NCBI RefSeq assembly: GCF_009177065.1
Contig: NZ_WEZF01000001.1
Location: 124,001 to 188,000, forward strand
Source of the DNA: Tautonia marina
Lineage (GTDB): Bacteria; Planctomycetota; Planctomycetia; Isosphaerales; Isosphaeraceae
Length of the DNA: 64,000 nt
Reading direction: 5' to 3'
Made by a program: the position numbers and the translations under genes. Positions 1-9,394 of the stretch are shown one piece after another; positions within the stretch are counted from its first letter, which is position 1; each line of letters begins with the position of its first letter. The notes beneath the pieces were generated by a model. That model saw nothing but the letters and a program-made list of their open reading frames with translations. It was not told the DNA's origin and did not search any database.

Positions 1-150
1 CGCAATTCGGGCGAAGGCTGTCTCCGAATTCCCGAAACAAACGGGCGGAGGAGATGGGAAACGTCTTTCAGGGTATGGAGTTACGCGTGGTTTCGTCTGC
101 CGATTTACGGCGCACCGAGCCGCGCATCCGAGGCGCACCGACGGTCGCCC

Positions 151-1353
151 TTACTGGCCCGAGGCGGTCGGGTCGCTCAGGATCGGCAGGACGCGGGTTT
201 GCAAGCCGCCGGTGACGTGGACCTCACCGCCGGCGTCGATGAAAACATCGACCTCGGAGCGAACCCCGAACTCGGGCAGATAGATCCCCGGCTCGATCGA
301 GAAACAGGTTCGAGGGAGGACCAGGCGCGTTTCGTGGGTTTCGAGGTTGTCCATGTTCGCACCGTTGCCGTGCGTTTCCTCGCCGATGCTGTGGCCGGTC
401 CGGTGGATGAACGCCTCGCCGTAGCCGGCGGCCTCGATCTCGTGGCGAGCGGCGTCATCGACCTCGAAGCCGCGCAAGGGTGTCCTGGTCTGGAAGGCGT
501 TCCGGACGCGGGCAATCGCGGCGTCTCGGGCCCGGGCGACGATCTGGAAAATGGTTTCGAACTGCTCGGGCACCTCGGTCCCGACGAAGCCGACGCGGGT
601 CAGGTCGCTGTAGACGCCCCCCGGCCGGTCGCACTTGCCCCAGAGGTCGATCAGGACGAAATCCCCCTCGCGGATCTCGGCGTCCTGACCGGCCTTCGGC
701 TCATAGTGCGGGTCGCCGCTGTGGGGCCCGACCCCGACGATCGGCGGCGAGTAGGTCGTCAGGTCGTGGCGCTCAAAGTGGTCGAGGATCAGGCGCTGGA
801 CCTCGGTCTCCCGGATCGAGCCGCCCCCGGCGGTTCGCTCGGCGATCAGGCCGAAGGCGATGTTGAAGGCCTCGGTCGTGACGCGGGTCGCCTCCTGGTG
901 CATCGCCCATTGCTCGTCGGTCCAAGACGCCTCGAACTGCTGGATCAGGTCGCCCGAGGGCTCGACCTCGACCCCGAACGAGCGGACCAGCTCGATGACC
1001 CCGGCGTCGATCCGGGCGATGTACGGGTTTGAGACCCGAGGGGCGTATTCCATCGCCACCCGCTTCGATCCGCCGAGCATCGCCTGGACCCCGGCCTCCA
1101 GCTCCTGCCAGCGCAGGTAGACGGTCGCCTCGCCCGGCAGGTGGTCGAGGGCCCCCGGCTCGATCCGATGGACGAGCTTTTTCGGCTCCCCTTGCTTGGG
1201 GATGAAGTAGAAGAAGCGCCGCGACCCGGTCGGCCGGTGGGCCAGATCGAGGACCCGCCGGGACAGCACGTTGTTCCCCCGGAAGTCGTACAGGAGCCAG
1301 CCGTCGAAGCCGAACTGGCAGAGGGAGTCCTGAATGGCGGGCAGGTCAAACAT
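151..1353 (-). CDS. M24-family metallopeptidase (Xaa-Pro aminopeptidase/creatinase fold)
   Basis: A 400-residue pita-bread-fold protein with an N-terminal creatinase-like domain (about 1-145) and a C-terminal M24 domain. All five expected dinuclear metal ligands are visible: D236 in VLIDLW, D250 in YSDLTR, H321 in HRTGHSIG, E354 in SIEPG and E367 in RSEVD. The family cleaves N-terminal Xaa-Pro bonds or hydrolyses creatine-like substrates; the ligand set supports an active peptidase, but the substrate cannot be read from sequence. There is no signal peptide, so it is probably cytoplasmic. It lies 74 nt downstream of the amidase gene on the same strand and may be co-transcribed with it. Confidence 0.9.
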   Translation of the reverse strand: MFDLPAIQDSLCQFGFDGWLLYDFRGNNVLSRRVLDLAHRPTGSRRFFYFIPKQGEPKKLVHRIEPGALDHLPGEATVYLRWQELEAGVQAMLGGSKRVAMEYAPRVSNPYIARIDAGVIELVRSFGVEVEPSGDLIQQFEASWTDEQWAMHQEATRVTTEAFNIAFGLIAERTAGGGSIRETEVQRLILDHFERHDLTTYSPPIVGVGPHSGDPHYEPKAGQDAEIREGDFVLIDLWGKCDRPGGVYSDLTRVGFVGTEVPEQFETIFQIVARARDAAIARVRNAFQTRTPLRGFEVDDAARHEIEAAGYGEAFIHRTGHSIGEETHGNGANMDNLETHETRLVLPRTCFSIEPGIYLPEFGVRSEVDVFIDAGGEVHVTGGLQTRVLPILSDPTASGQ

Positions 1354-1427
1354 CGGTCCGGCTCCTTCGGGAGATGACGCACAGTCGAAGAGGATCAGAT
1401 GATCGTGTCGGGCTCATGGCGCCTGGC

Positions 1428-2840
1428 TCAGAGGCCCGGCGGCACCCGATCGGTCCAGTGGGTGGCCCCTTGGTATGCAGCCCCGACCCGCAGCAAGGTC
1501 GCCTCGTCCCACGGTCGGCCAACGAGTTGCAGGCCGATCGGCAATCCCGAGCGTGAGAACCCGCACGGGACCGACAGGGCCGGCTGGCCGGTCAGGTTAA
1601 AGGGCAACGTATGATCAAGGTAAAGTTGAACCAGGGGTGTCATTTGTCCCCCGGCCTCGACCTCTTGCACCCCGATCGGTGTGGCGACGATCGGGCTGGT
1701 CGGCGTGGCGAGCACGTCGAACGATCGCCAGAGAGTTCGGTACTCGTCGATGACCACCCGGCGCACCCGCTGACCGTCGAGGTACTGGTTGCCGGTGAAA
1801 AAGAGGCCGGCAAGCAGGAGGTTGCGGACCTCATCGCTCAGGCCATTGTTCATGTGCCTTGCGGTCGATTCGTGGGCCGCGGCGGCCTCGGTGAAGATGA
1901 TCGCCCGGTGGGCCGCTCGGGCGAATTCGGGGGCGGGGAAGGGGACCTCGACGATCGCAGCCCCGAGCCCTCGTAGGACCTCGACCGCATCGCGGACCGA
2001 GGCGGCCACCTCCGGCTCGGCCACGTCGAAGAAGAAGCCCGTCGGCACGCCGATGCGAAGCCCTCGCAGGTCGCTGGCCCCGTCCGGCATGATCGGATCG
2101 GGGAGCGCCGGGGCGGGCAGGGTGGTCGGGTCCTTCGGGTCGGCCCCGGCCATGACGCTGAGCATCAGGGCCGCGTCATCGACCGTCCGGGTCATTGGGC
2201 CGACGGTGTCCATCGACCAGCTCAGGGGAATCCCGCCGTGTCGGCTGACCCGGCCGTACGTCACCTTCAGGCCGACCACTCCGCAGAGGGCCGACGGCTG
2301 ACGGACCGACCCTCCCGTATCGCCGCCGACGCTCGCCAGGGCCATGCCGGTGGCCAGGGCAATCGCCCCTCCTCCGGTGCTGCCGCCGGGCACGCGAGCG
2401 GGGTCCCAGGGGTTGTGGGCGTCGCCGAAGTGGGGGTTCTGGCTGGTAAACCCATAGGCATATTCGTGCATCAAGGTCTTGCCGACCAGCAGGCAACCGG
2501 CCTTGCGCAGGCGGGCGACCGATTCGGCGTCGGCCTCGGGCACGAAGTCGAGCAGGGCGTTCGAGCCGTTGGTCGTCCGCACCCCTTCGGTCCAGAAGCC
2601 GTCCTTCACGGCCAGGGGGACCCCGGCCAGGGGGAAGGATTGGCCGGCCGCAACGGCGCGATCGACGGCCTCGGCGTCGGCCATCGCCTGCTCGGCGGTC
2701 ACGGTGATGAAGGCGCGGAGGCGAGCGTTGTGGGCCTCGATCCGGTCGAGCGCGGAACGGGCCACCTCGACGGCCTTCAACTCGCCGGCGTTGACCCGAC
2801 GGGCGACCTCTCGGGCGTTGGTCTGGGTGAGGTCGATCAT
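1428..2840 (-). CDS. Amidase signature family enzyme (GatA/AtzE-like)
   Basis: A 470-residue amidase signature enzyme. The Lys-cisSer-Ser triad is present: Lys in PLAVKDGF, the cis-Ser in GGSTGGG and the nucleophile Ser in DTGGSVRQPSA; the two serines are 24 residues apart, as in GatA. The reading frame stays open far upstream to 3305, but ATG 2840 gives the canonical family N-terminus (MIDLTQTNAREV) and overlaps the stop of the upstream small gene by four bases (ATGA). That coupling suggests a heterodimer of amidase plus small subunit. No gatB lies nearby, so it may be a small-molecule amidase (AtzE type) rather than the tRNA amidotransferase; GatA itself is not excluded. Confidence 0.88.
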   Translation of the reverse strand: MIDLTQTNAREVARRVNAGELKAVEVARSALDRIEAHNARLRAFITVTAEQAMADAEAVDRAVAAGQSFPLAGVPLAVKDGFWTEGVRTTNGSNALLDFVPEADAESVARLRKAGCLLVGKTLMHEYAYGFTSQNPHFGDAHNPWDPARVPGGSTGGGAIALATGMALASVGGDTGGSVRQPSALCGVVGLKVTYGRVSRHGGIPLSWSMDTVGPMTRTVDDAALMLSVMAGADPKDPTTLPAPALPDPIMPDGASDLRGLRIGVPTGFFFDVAEPEVAASVRDAVEVLRGLGAAIVEVPFPAPEFARAAHRAIIFTEAAAAHESTARHMNNGLSDEVRNLLLAGLFFTGNQYLDGQRVRRVVIDEYRTLWRSFDVLATPTSPIVATPIGVQEVEAGGQMTPLVQLYLDHTLPFNLTGQPALSVPCGFSRSGLPIGLQLVGRPWDEATLLRVGAAYQGATHWTDRVPPGL

Positions 2841-3079
2841 CGGGGCCAGCCCTCCGGATCGAGCGCGAAGGCGACATCCGGCTCGATGCCGTCGAGGTCG
2901 AGCAGGGTCATCGGGGCAAGTTCCGCGGACAGGCCGTTGACGAGCGACCGCAGGGGCTCCATCTGGTCGTCCTCGATCTCCAGCCGCAGGACCTCGCGGG
3001 CGATCAAGCGAAAGGTGTCCGGGCCGAAGGTCTCGGGGACCTCCTGCAGTGAGGAGGGTCGGGGCGAGGGCGGGCGCAT
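2837..3079 (-). CDS. Small GatC/AtzG-like partner of the adjacent amidase
   Basis: An 80-residue protein directly upstream of and overlapping the amidase. The central helical segment (about 20-58, FRLIAREVLRLEIEDDQM and a following Leu-rich helix) and the C-terminal Asp-Pro-containing tail resemble small subunits of the GatC/AtzG type, which wrap around and stabilise amidase-signature enzymes. The similarity is weak by eye and partly inferred from position. A GGAG motif lies 8-9 nt before the ATG. A GatC role in Asn/Gln-tRNA formation is the main alternative. Confidence 0.65.
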   Translation of the reverse strand: MRPPSPRPSSLQEVPETFGPDTFRLIAREVLRLEIEDDQMEPLRSLVNGLSAELAPMTLLDLDGIEPDVAFALDPEGWPR

Positions 3080-3213
3080 GGTCGGTCGCTCCAGTCCGGT
3101 CGATCGGGCCGAGGGTTGAGCCTTCGGGCCGATTGTGCATCGGCCTCCCCTGCTTGCACAATAGGCCGGTCAATCCAGGGCTTCCTCTCCCGACTTGAAG
3201 GACCATCGCACCC

Positions 3214-3753
<540 letters not shown>

Positions 3754-3767
3754 GCGGATCGGCCAAG

Positions 3768-3792
3768 GAGGGGCGCAAACGCCCAGCCCCTC
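3768..3792 (+). terminator. Hairpin downstream of mogA
   Basis: A 7-bp inverted repeat (gaggggc 3768-3774 with gcccctc 3786-3792, loop 11 nt) begins 14 nt after the mogA stop. A smaller internal stem (gggcg/cgccc) competes with it. No clear U-tract follows, so it is a candidate terminator only. Confidence 0.45.
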
Positions 3793-3976
3793 GCTGCGGA
3801 GGCTGAGGGCAGAGCTTCATGGTGTCAGAAAAAAACCAATTATCTTGCAAACCGGGTCAGGGGTCTGTTGTGATGTTTCCTCACCTCGCTCGTGAATCAG
3901 CTTCTCTTCTGAAGTCGATTGTGATCGTTTCAGGACGAACATCTTTCCCTGACAATACCTTTCAGAAAAGGCTTGT

Positions 3977-5599
3977 ATGATGAAGCGGACGCTGCAACGC
4001 ATCCCTTGTGCGCTCCTCCTCGGTCTCGGTGCCGGATTGCTGGGGCTACCGGCTCCGGAGGCGTCGGCCCAGGATGCGAAGAAGCCGAATATCGTCATCA
4101 TCTGGGGCGACGACATCGGCCGCTCCAACGTCAGCGCCTACACGATGGGCCTGATGGGCTACCGCACGCCGAACATCGACCGCGTTGCCCGCGAGGGGAT
4201 GATCTTCACCGATTACTACGGCGAGCAGAGCTGCACGGCCGGACGCGCTTCGTTCCTGACCGGACAGCACGGCATGCGAACCGGCCTGACCAAGGTCGGC
4301 CTCCCCGGCGCGGAGCTGGGGCTGCAGGCCGAAGACCCTTCGATCGCGACCTTGCTGAAGGCGCAGGGTTATGCCACCGGCCAGTTCGGCAAGAACCACC
4401 TGGGCGACCGCAATGCGTACCTGCCCACGGTCCACGGTTTCGACGAGTTTTACGGCAACCTCTACCACCTCAACGCCGAGGAAGAGCCCGAGCATCCCGA
4501 CTACCCGAAGGACCCCGCCTTCCGGGCGAAGTACGGCCCTCGGGGGGTGCTCGACACCAAGGCGACCGATGTTGACGACCCGACGGTTGACCCTCGCTTC
4601 GGCCGCGTCGGTAAGCAGGTCATCGAGGACACTGGCCCGTTGACCAAGAAGCGGATGGAGACGATCGACGACGACATCGCCGCCCGCGCCGTGGACTTCA
4701 TCGAGCGTAAGGCCGAGGGGGACGAGCCGTTCTTCGTCTGGGTCAACTTCACGCACATGCACTTCCGGACCCACCCGAAGCCCGAGAGCGTCGGCCAGGC
4801 CGGGCGCTGGATGAGCGAGTATGCCGACGTGATGATCGACCACGACAAGAACGTCGGCCAGGTGCTCGACGCGCTGGACCGCCTGGGCCTCGCCGACGAC
4901 ACGTTCGTGATGTACAGCACCGACAACGGCCCGCACATGAACACCTGGCCCGATGCGGCCATGACCCCGTTCCGCAACGAGAAGAACTCGAACTGGGAAG
5001 GGGCCTACCGCGTGCCGGCGATGGTCCGCTGGCCGGGCAAGATCGAGGCCGGCAGCGTCTCGAATGAGATCGTCTCGCACCTCGACTGGCTGCCGACCTT
5101 CCTGGCCATGGCCGGCGACCCGGACATCAAGGAGAAGCTCCTGGAGGGCTACGCCGTCGGCGACATGACCTACAAGGTCCACCTCGACGGCTACAACCTG
5201 GTGCCCTACCTCACCGGGGCGGAGGAGGAGGGCCCTCGCGAGTCCTTCATCTATTGCAACGACGACCAGCAGGTCACCGCGCTGCGGTTCGATAACTGGA
5301 AGATGGTCTTCCTGGAGCAGCGTGCGCCGGGCACGCTCCAGATCTGGGCCGAGCCGTTCGTCAGCCTGCGGGTCCCGAAGATCTTCAACCTGCGGACCGA
5401 CCCCTACGAGCGGGCCGACATCACCTCGAACACCTACTACGACTGGCTGATCGACCGCGTCTTCCTGCTCGTCCCGGCGCAGGACTACGTGGGCAACTTC
5501 CTGAAGACCTTCATCGAGTACCCGCCCCGCCAGAAGGCGGCCAGCTTCAATCTCGACGAGGTGATGCGGAAGCTTCAGGAGGGGGGGCAGAGCAACTAG
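3977..5599 (+). CDS. Secreted arylsulfatase, CTAGR type
   Basis: A 540-residue sulfatase with a signal peptide (hydrophobic 12-31, Ala-rich cleavage site near ASAQ). The formylglycine motif is C86-T-A-G-R90, the CxAxR form, so the Cys must be converted by a formylglycine-generating enzyme, which is not in the window. Metal-binding acidic residues lie in WGDD near 43-46 and in YSTDNGPH. It should hydrolyse sulfate esters of polysaccharides in the periplasm or outside the cell. An AAAGG motif precedes ATG 3977; ATG 3980 is equally possible. The gap before it (3754-3976) is AT-richer than its surroundings and probably holds its promoter. Confidence 0.92.
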   Translation: MMKRTLQRIPCALLLGLGAGLLGLPAPEASAQDAKKPNIVIIWGDDIGRSNVSAYTMGLMGYRTPNIDRVAREGMIFTDYYGEQSCTAGRASFLTGQHGMRTGLTKVGLPGAELGLQAEDPSIATLLKAQGYATGQFGKNHLGDRNAYLPTVHGFDEFYGNLYHLNAEEEPEHPDYPKDPAFRAKYGPRGVLDTKATDVDDPTVDPRFGRVGKQVIEDTGPLTKKRMETIDDDIAARAVDFIERKAEGDEPFFVWVNFTHMHFRTHPKPESVGQAGRWMSEYADVMIDHDKNVGQVLDALDRLGLADDTFVMYSTDNGPHMNTWPDAAMTPFRNEKNSNWEGAYRVPAMVRWPGKIEAGSVSNEIVSHLDWLPTFLAMAGDPDIKEKLLEGYAVGDMTYKVHLDGYNLVPYLTGAEEEGPRESFIYCNDDQQVTALRFDNWKMVFLEQRAPGTLQIWAEPFVSLRVPKIFNLRTDPYERADITSNTYYDWLIDRVFLLVPAQDYVGNFLKTFIEYPPRQKAASFNLDEVMRKLQEGGQSN

Positions 5600-5610
5600 G
5601 ACCGCGTCAG

Positions 5611-5640
5611 GCCCCGCGTGTCGAGTAGGGCTTGCGGGGC
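5611..5640 (+). terminator. Candidate terminator after the first sulfatase
   Basis: A 7-bp perfect stem (gccccgc 5611-5617 with gcggggc 5634-5640) starts 11 nt after the sulfatase stop codon. The loop is 16 nt and there is no U-tract. Confidence 0.35.
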
Positions 5641-5746
5641 GTATTGCGGGCCTCCTGGGCGGTGAAGTGCCCATCGCCCTTCGCCTCGTCGGGGTGGCTG
5701 TCGTCATTCTGACCCCAGGGGGTGTTGCGACGGCCACCTTTCGTCT

Positions 5747-5768
5747 GCTGGGGTCGTACGACCCCAGC
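5747..5768. promoter_or_regulatory. 22-bp perfect palindrome upstream of the HAD phosphatase gene
   Basis: The half-site gctggggtcgt is followed immediately by its exact reverse complement. It lies 118 nt before the HAD gene start and 147 nt after the sulfatase stop. A gapless palindrome of this length suits an operator for a dimeric regulator better than a terminator, because it leaves no loop. No regulator gene is adjacent. Confidence 0.45.
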
Positions 5769-5885
5769 CACCCCATCCCGTATGAATTGCTGAGGTCGAA
5801 ATACGAGAGCAATCGGCCCGACATCGCGGAGCGCCCGCCCAGCTTCCGTCGGAGTGCCGATTGCCGCCTCCAGGACTCGCCAGCC

Positions 5886-6881
5886 ATGACCGCCCCTCGC
5901 CCGACCGTGTTGCTTGCGCTCGTCTTCGGTATCGGACTGGCGGCCCCGGCGCAGGCCGACGACCCGTTGCCTTCCTGGAACGATAGCCCGGCCCGAGAGG
6001 CAATCATCGCCTTTGTCGAGGCGGTGACGACCGAAGGGTCGCCCGACTTCGTCCCGCCCGGGGATCGGATCGCGGTCTTCGACAACGACGGTGCCCTCTG
6101 GTGCGAGCGCCCGGTCTACGTGCAGGCCGCCTTCATCGCCGACCGGGTCGCCGCGATGGTCGAGGATGACCCCACGCTGGCCGAGCGGCCCGGATTCAAG
6201 GCCGTCCTCGACCGCGACCTCAAGGCCCTCGCCGACCTCGGTGAGGCCGGGATCGCCGACCTTGTCGCCGCGACCCACGGTGGGATGACCCCCGAGGCGT
6301 TTGAGGCGATGGCCCGCGACTGGCTCGCCACCGCTCGGCACCCCCGCTTCGACCGACCGTACACCGAGCTGACCTACCAGCCGATGGTCGAGCTGGTCGA
6401 CTTCCTGAGAGGTCACGGCTTCTCGACCTTCATCGTCACCGGAGGAGGTGTCGAGTTCGTCCGCACCTTCGCCGAGCCTGCCTACGGGATTCCGACCCAG
6501 CAGGTCGTCGGCAGCACCATCGCCCTGCGCTTCGAGATGCAGGGGGATGAGCCGACGATCGTCCGGGAGCCCCGGATCAGCTTCATCGACGACGGGCCGG
6601 GCAAGCCCGTCGGCATCCAGTCTCACATCGGCCGCAGGCCGATCCTGGCCGTCGGCAACTCCGACGGCGATTACGAGATGCTGCGCTGGACGACCGCTGG
6701 GGCCGGCCCCCGCCTCGGCCTGATCGTCCACCACACCGACGCCGACCGCGAGTATGCCTATGATCGCGAGTCCCCCGTCGGCCGCCTCGACCGGGCCCTC
6801 GACGAGGCGCCGGATCGCGGTTGGGTCGTCATCGACATGAAGCGCGACTGGGAGTCGATCTTTCCTGGCAGCTCGCGATGA
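5886..6881 (+). CDS. Secreted HAD-superfamily phosphatase
   Basis: A 331-residue protein with a signal peptide (hydrophobic 8-18, AQA cleavage region). HAD motif I reads FDNDGALWCERP, with the nucleophilic and acid/base Asp pair in DND; the motif III/IV region includes GNSDGDYEML. It should be a periplasmic phosphohydrolase of the phosphoserine-phosphatase-like branch. The frame extends upstream to 5667, but ATG 5886 gives a clean signal peptide. It sits between sulfatase genes, so it may act on organic phosphate released during polysaccharide breakdown; that is inference. Confidence 0.85.
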   Translation: MTAPRPTVLLALVFGIGLAAPAQADDPLPSWNDSPAREAIIAFVEAVTTEGSPDFVPPGDRIAVFDNDGALWCERPVYVQAAFIADRVAAMVEDDPTLAERPGFKAVLDRDLKALADLGEAGIADLVAATHGGMTPEAFEAMARDWLATARHPRFDRPYTELTYQPMVELVDFLRGHGFSTFIVTGGGVEFVRTFAEPAYGIPTQQVVGSTIALRFEMQGDEPTIVREPRISFIDDGPGKPVGIQSHIGRRPILAVGNSDGDYEMLRWTTAGAGPRLGLIVHHTDADREYAYDRESPVGRLDRALDEAPDRGWVVIDMKRDWESIFPGSSR

Positions 6882-6955
6882 TCCTGAGGCACTCGGGACG
6901 CGACTCTGGCCGGTGAGCCCGTCGCCTGGACACTCACCTCGAACGAAAGGGTACC

Positions 6956-9313
6956 ATGCACACGCGAGTTCCATGGATCGCCTTCCCGGTGGTGGCGTTG
7001 GCGACGGCCCTTGTCATGGGGGCTGGCCTTCGAGCCCAGGACGACGCCCCACGCCCTGACGGCGGGCAGCTCCCACGGCCCGACCCGGAGTTCGGCGGCA
7101 AGATCGGCCGCACGTACGAGGATTCCACTCCTGATTACCCCGAGCCGGTCAAGGCCCCGGAAGGCAGCCCGAATGTGCTGCTGATCCTCCTCGACGACGT
7201 CGGCTTCGGGATGTGCTCGACCTTCGGCGGGCCGGTGGACACGCCGAACCTTCAGAAGCTTGCCGACAACGGGATTTCCTTCACCCGGTTCCACACGACG
7301 GCCCTGTGTAGCCCGACCCGAGCGGCGCTGCTCGCCGGGCGAAACCACCACACCGTCGGCACCGGCGTCATCATCGAGATGGGCACCGGCTACCCCGGTT
7401 ACACCGGCATCATCCCCCGGAGCACCGCGCTGGTCTCCGAGACCCTCAGCCAGAACGGATACGCCACCGCCGCGTTCGGCAAGTGGCACAACACCCCCGA
7501 GCCGGAGATCAGCCCGGCCGGGCCGTTCGACCGCTGGCCGACCGGCCTGGGGTTCGAGTACTTCTACGGCTTCAACCAGGGAGAGGCCCACCACTTCTAC
7601 CCGACGCTCTATCGCAACACCGTCCCCGTCGCCCCCCCGAAGACCCCCGAGGAAGGCTATCACCTCACCGAGGACTTAACCGACGAAGCGATCTCCTGGA
7701 CCCGGAACGTCCGCGCGGCCGACCCCGACAGGCCCTGGTTCGCCTACTTCAGCACCGGTGCTGTCCACGCTCCGCATCATGTCCCGGCCGACTGGCGGGG
7801 CAGATTCAAGGGTCAATTCGACCACGGTTGGGACAGGCAGCGCGAGCTGACGCACGCGAAGCAGCTGGAGATGAAGGTCATCCCCGAGGGGACGAAGCTC
7901 ACCCCCCGACCCGAGGAGCTCCCCGCCTGGGACGAAACCCCCGAGGATGCCCGGCGGGTCTACCTCCGCCTGATGGAAAACTATGCCGAGTTCATGGCCC
8001 ACACCGACCACGAGATCGGCCGGCTGATCGACAGCCTGGAAGCCTCCGGGGAGCTGGACAACACGCTGACCATCTTCATCGTCGGCGACAATGGGGCCAG
8101 CGCCGAGGGTGGGCTCGAAGGCACCTTCAGCGAGCTCGCCAGCCTGATGGGCGTCCAACTCGGCCTGGAGAGCACGATCAACCGGATCGACGAGATCGGC
8201 GGGCCGACGAGCGAGCCGCACGTCCCCGTCGGCTGGGCCTGGGCCATGGACGCCCCGTTCCAGTGGACGAAGCAGATCGCCAGCCACTTCGGCGGCACCC
8301 GCAACCCGATGGTCGTCCACTGGCCGGCGGGCCTCAAGGCGAAGGGCGAACTCCGCACGCAGTTTCACCATGTGATCGACGTGGTTCCGACGATCCTGGA
8401 GGCGTGCGAGATCCGCGAACCGGCCGAGGTCAACGGCATCCCCCAGAGGCCGATCGAGGGCATCAGCATGCTCTACTCCTTCGAAGACGCCGACGCCGAG
8501 GGCCGGCGACACACGCAGTACTTCGAGATGCTCGGCAACCGGGGGATTTATCACGACGGCTGGCTCGCCTGCAGCCGGTTCGGAGTCCCCTGGCAGACCG
8601 CGGGCCGGGAGGGCGACATCCTCGACACCCCCTGGGAGCTCTACCACATCGACGAGGACTTCAGCCAGGCCATCGACCTCGCCGCGGCCAACCCGGACAA
8701 GCTGAAGGAACTCCAGGCGCTGTTCCTCGATGAAGCCAGGAAATACAACGTCCTGCCGCTCGATTCCCGGCTGTCAGAGCGGATGGACCCGAAGCTTCGA
8801 GTCGGCGGTGAGCCTCCCACGAGCTGGACGTATTTCGGCAACAACGTCCGGCTCCCCGAGCCCATCGGGCCGCAGCTCTTCCCAAGAGGCCACGCCATCA
8901 CCGCGGAGCTAACCGTCCCCGAAGGCGGCGTCGAGGGCGTGGTCACCTGCGCCGGTGCGTTCTCGGCGGGCTGGTCGCTCTACGTCAAGGATGGTAAGCC
9001 GAACTTTCGCTACACCTTTTTCGACATCGCCGATGTCAACGTCCCCGGCACAGTCGATCTTCCGGAGGGTCAGGTGACCCTCAAGGCGGAGTTCACCCCG
9101 GACGGCACCCCAGAGGGTGGCGGTACGTACAGGATGTTCGTCGATGGCCAGCCGGCCGGCGAGGGGAAGGTGGAACGGTCGCTCGTTCGCCACGGCCTGG
9201 AACCGTTCGAGGTCGGTCGCGACTCGATCACCCCGATCGACCCGGCCTACAAGGACGAGGGCGACTTCCCGTTTACCGGGACAATCGACAAGGTGATGTT
9301 CGAGCTCAAGTGA
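6956..9313 (+). CDS. Secreted arylsulfatase, CSPTR type, with C-terminal accessory domain
   Basis: A 785-residue sulfatase with an N-terminal signal segment (hydrophobic 8-25). The formylglycine motif is C118-S-P-T-R122 within TTALCSPTRAALL. The metal-site DD is in LLDDVGFG, and further conserved motifs are FGKWHN and VGDNGASAEG. After about residue 610 there is an extra beta-rich region ending with VMFELK, which may be a carbohydrate-binding or jelly-roll domain. It is a clear paralogue of the next gene, with the same domain order and many shared motifs such as HFGGTRN and QYFEMLGN. The two probably form an operon (81 nt gap). Confidence 0.92.
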   Translation: MHTRVPWIAFPVVALATALVMGAGLRAQDDAPRPDGGQLPRPDPEFGGKIGRTYEDSTPDYPEPVKAPEGSPNVLLILLDDVGFGMCSTFGGPVDTPNLQKLADNGISFTRFHTTALCSPTRAALLAGRNHHTVGTGVIIEMGTGYPGYTGIIPRSTALVSETLSQNGYATAAFGKWHNTPEPEISPAGPFDRWPTGLGFEYFYGFNQGEAHHFYPTLYRNTVPVAPPKTPEEGYHLTEDLTDEAISWTRNVRAADPDRPWFAYFSTGAVHAPHHVPADWRGRFKGQFDHGWDRQRELTHAKQLEMKVIPEGTKLTPRPEELPAWDETPEDARRVYLRLMENYAEFMAHTDHEIGRLIDSLEASGELDNTLTIFIVGDNGASAEGGLEGTFSELASLMGVQLGLESTINRIDEIGGPTSEPHVPVGWAWAMDAPFQWTKQIASHFGGTRNPMVVHWPAGLKAKGELRTQFHHVIDVVPTILEACEIREPAEVNGIPQRPIEGISMLYSFEDADAEGRRHTQYFEMLGNRGIYHDGWLACSRFGVPWQTAGREGDILDTPWELYHIDEDFSQAIDLAAANPDKLKELQALFLDEARKYNVLPLDSRLSERMDPKLRVGGEPPTSWTYFGNNVRLPEPIGPQLFPRGHAITAELTVPEGGVEGVVTCAGAFSAGWSLYVKDGKPNFRYTFFDIADVNVPGTVDLPEGQVTLKAEFTPDGTPEGGGTYRMFVDGQPAGEGKVERSLVRHGLEPFEVGRDSITPIDPAYKDEGDFPFTGTIDKVMFELK

Positions 9314-9394
9314 TCCGAGGTCGTGCACGCCACGGCGATCCCCACCCATCATCGACCCCAGCAACATCGACCCCAACAACCACGAGAACGCCCC

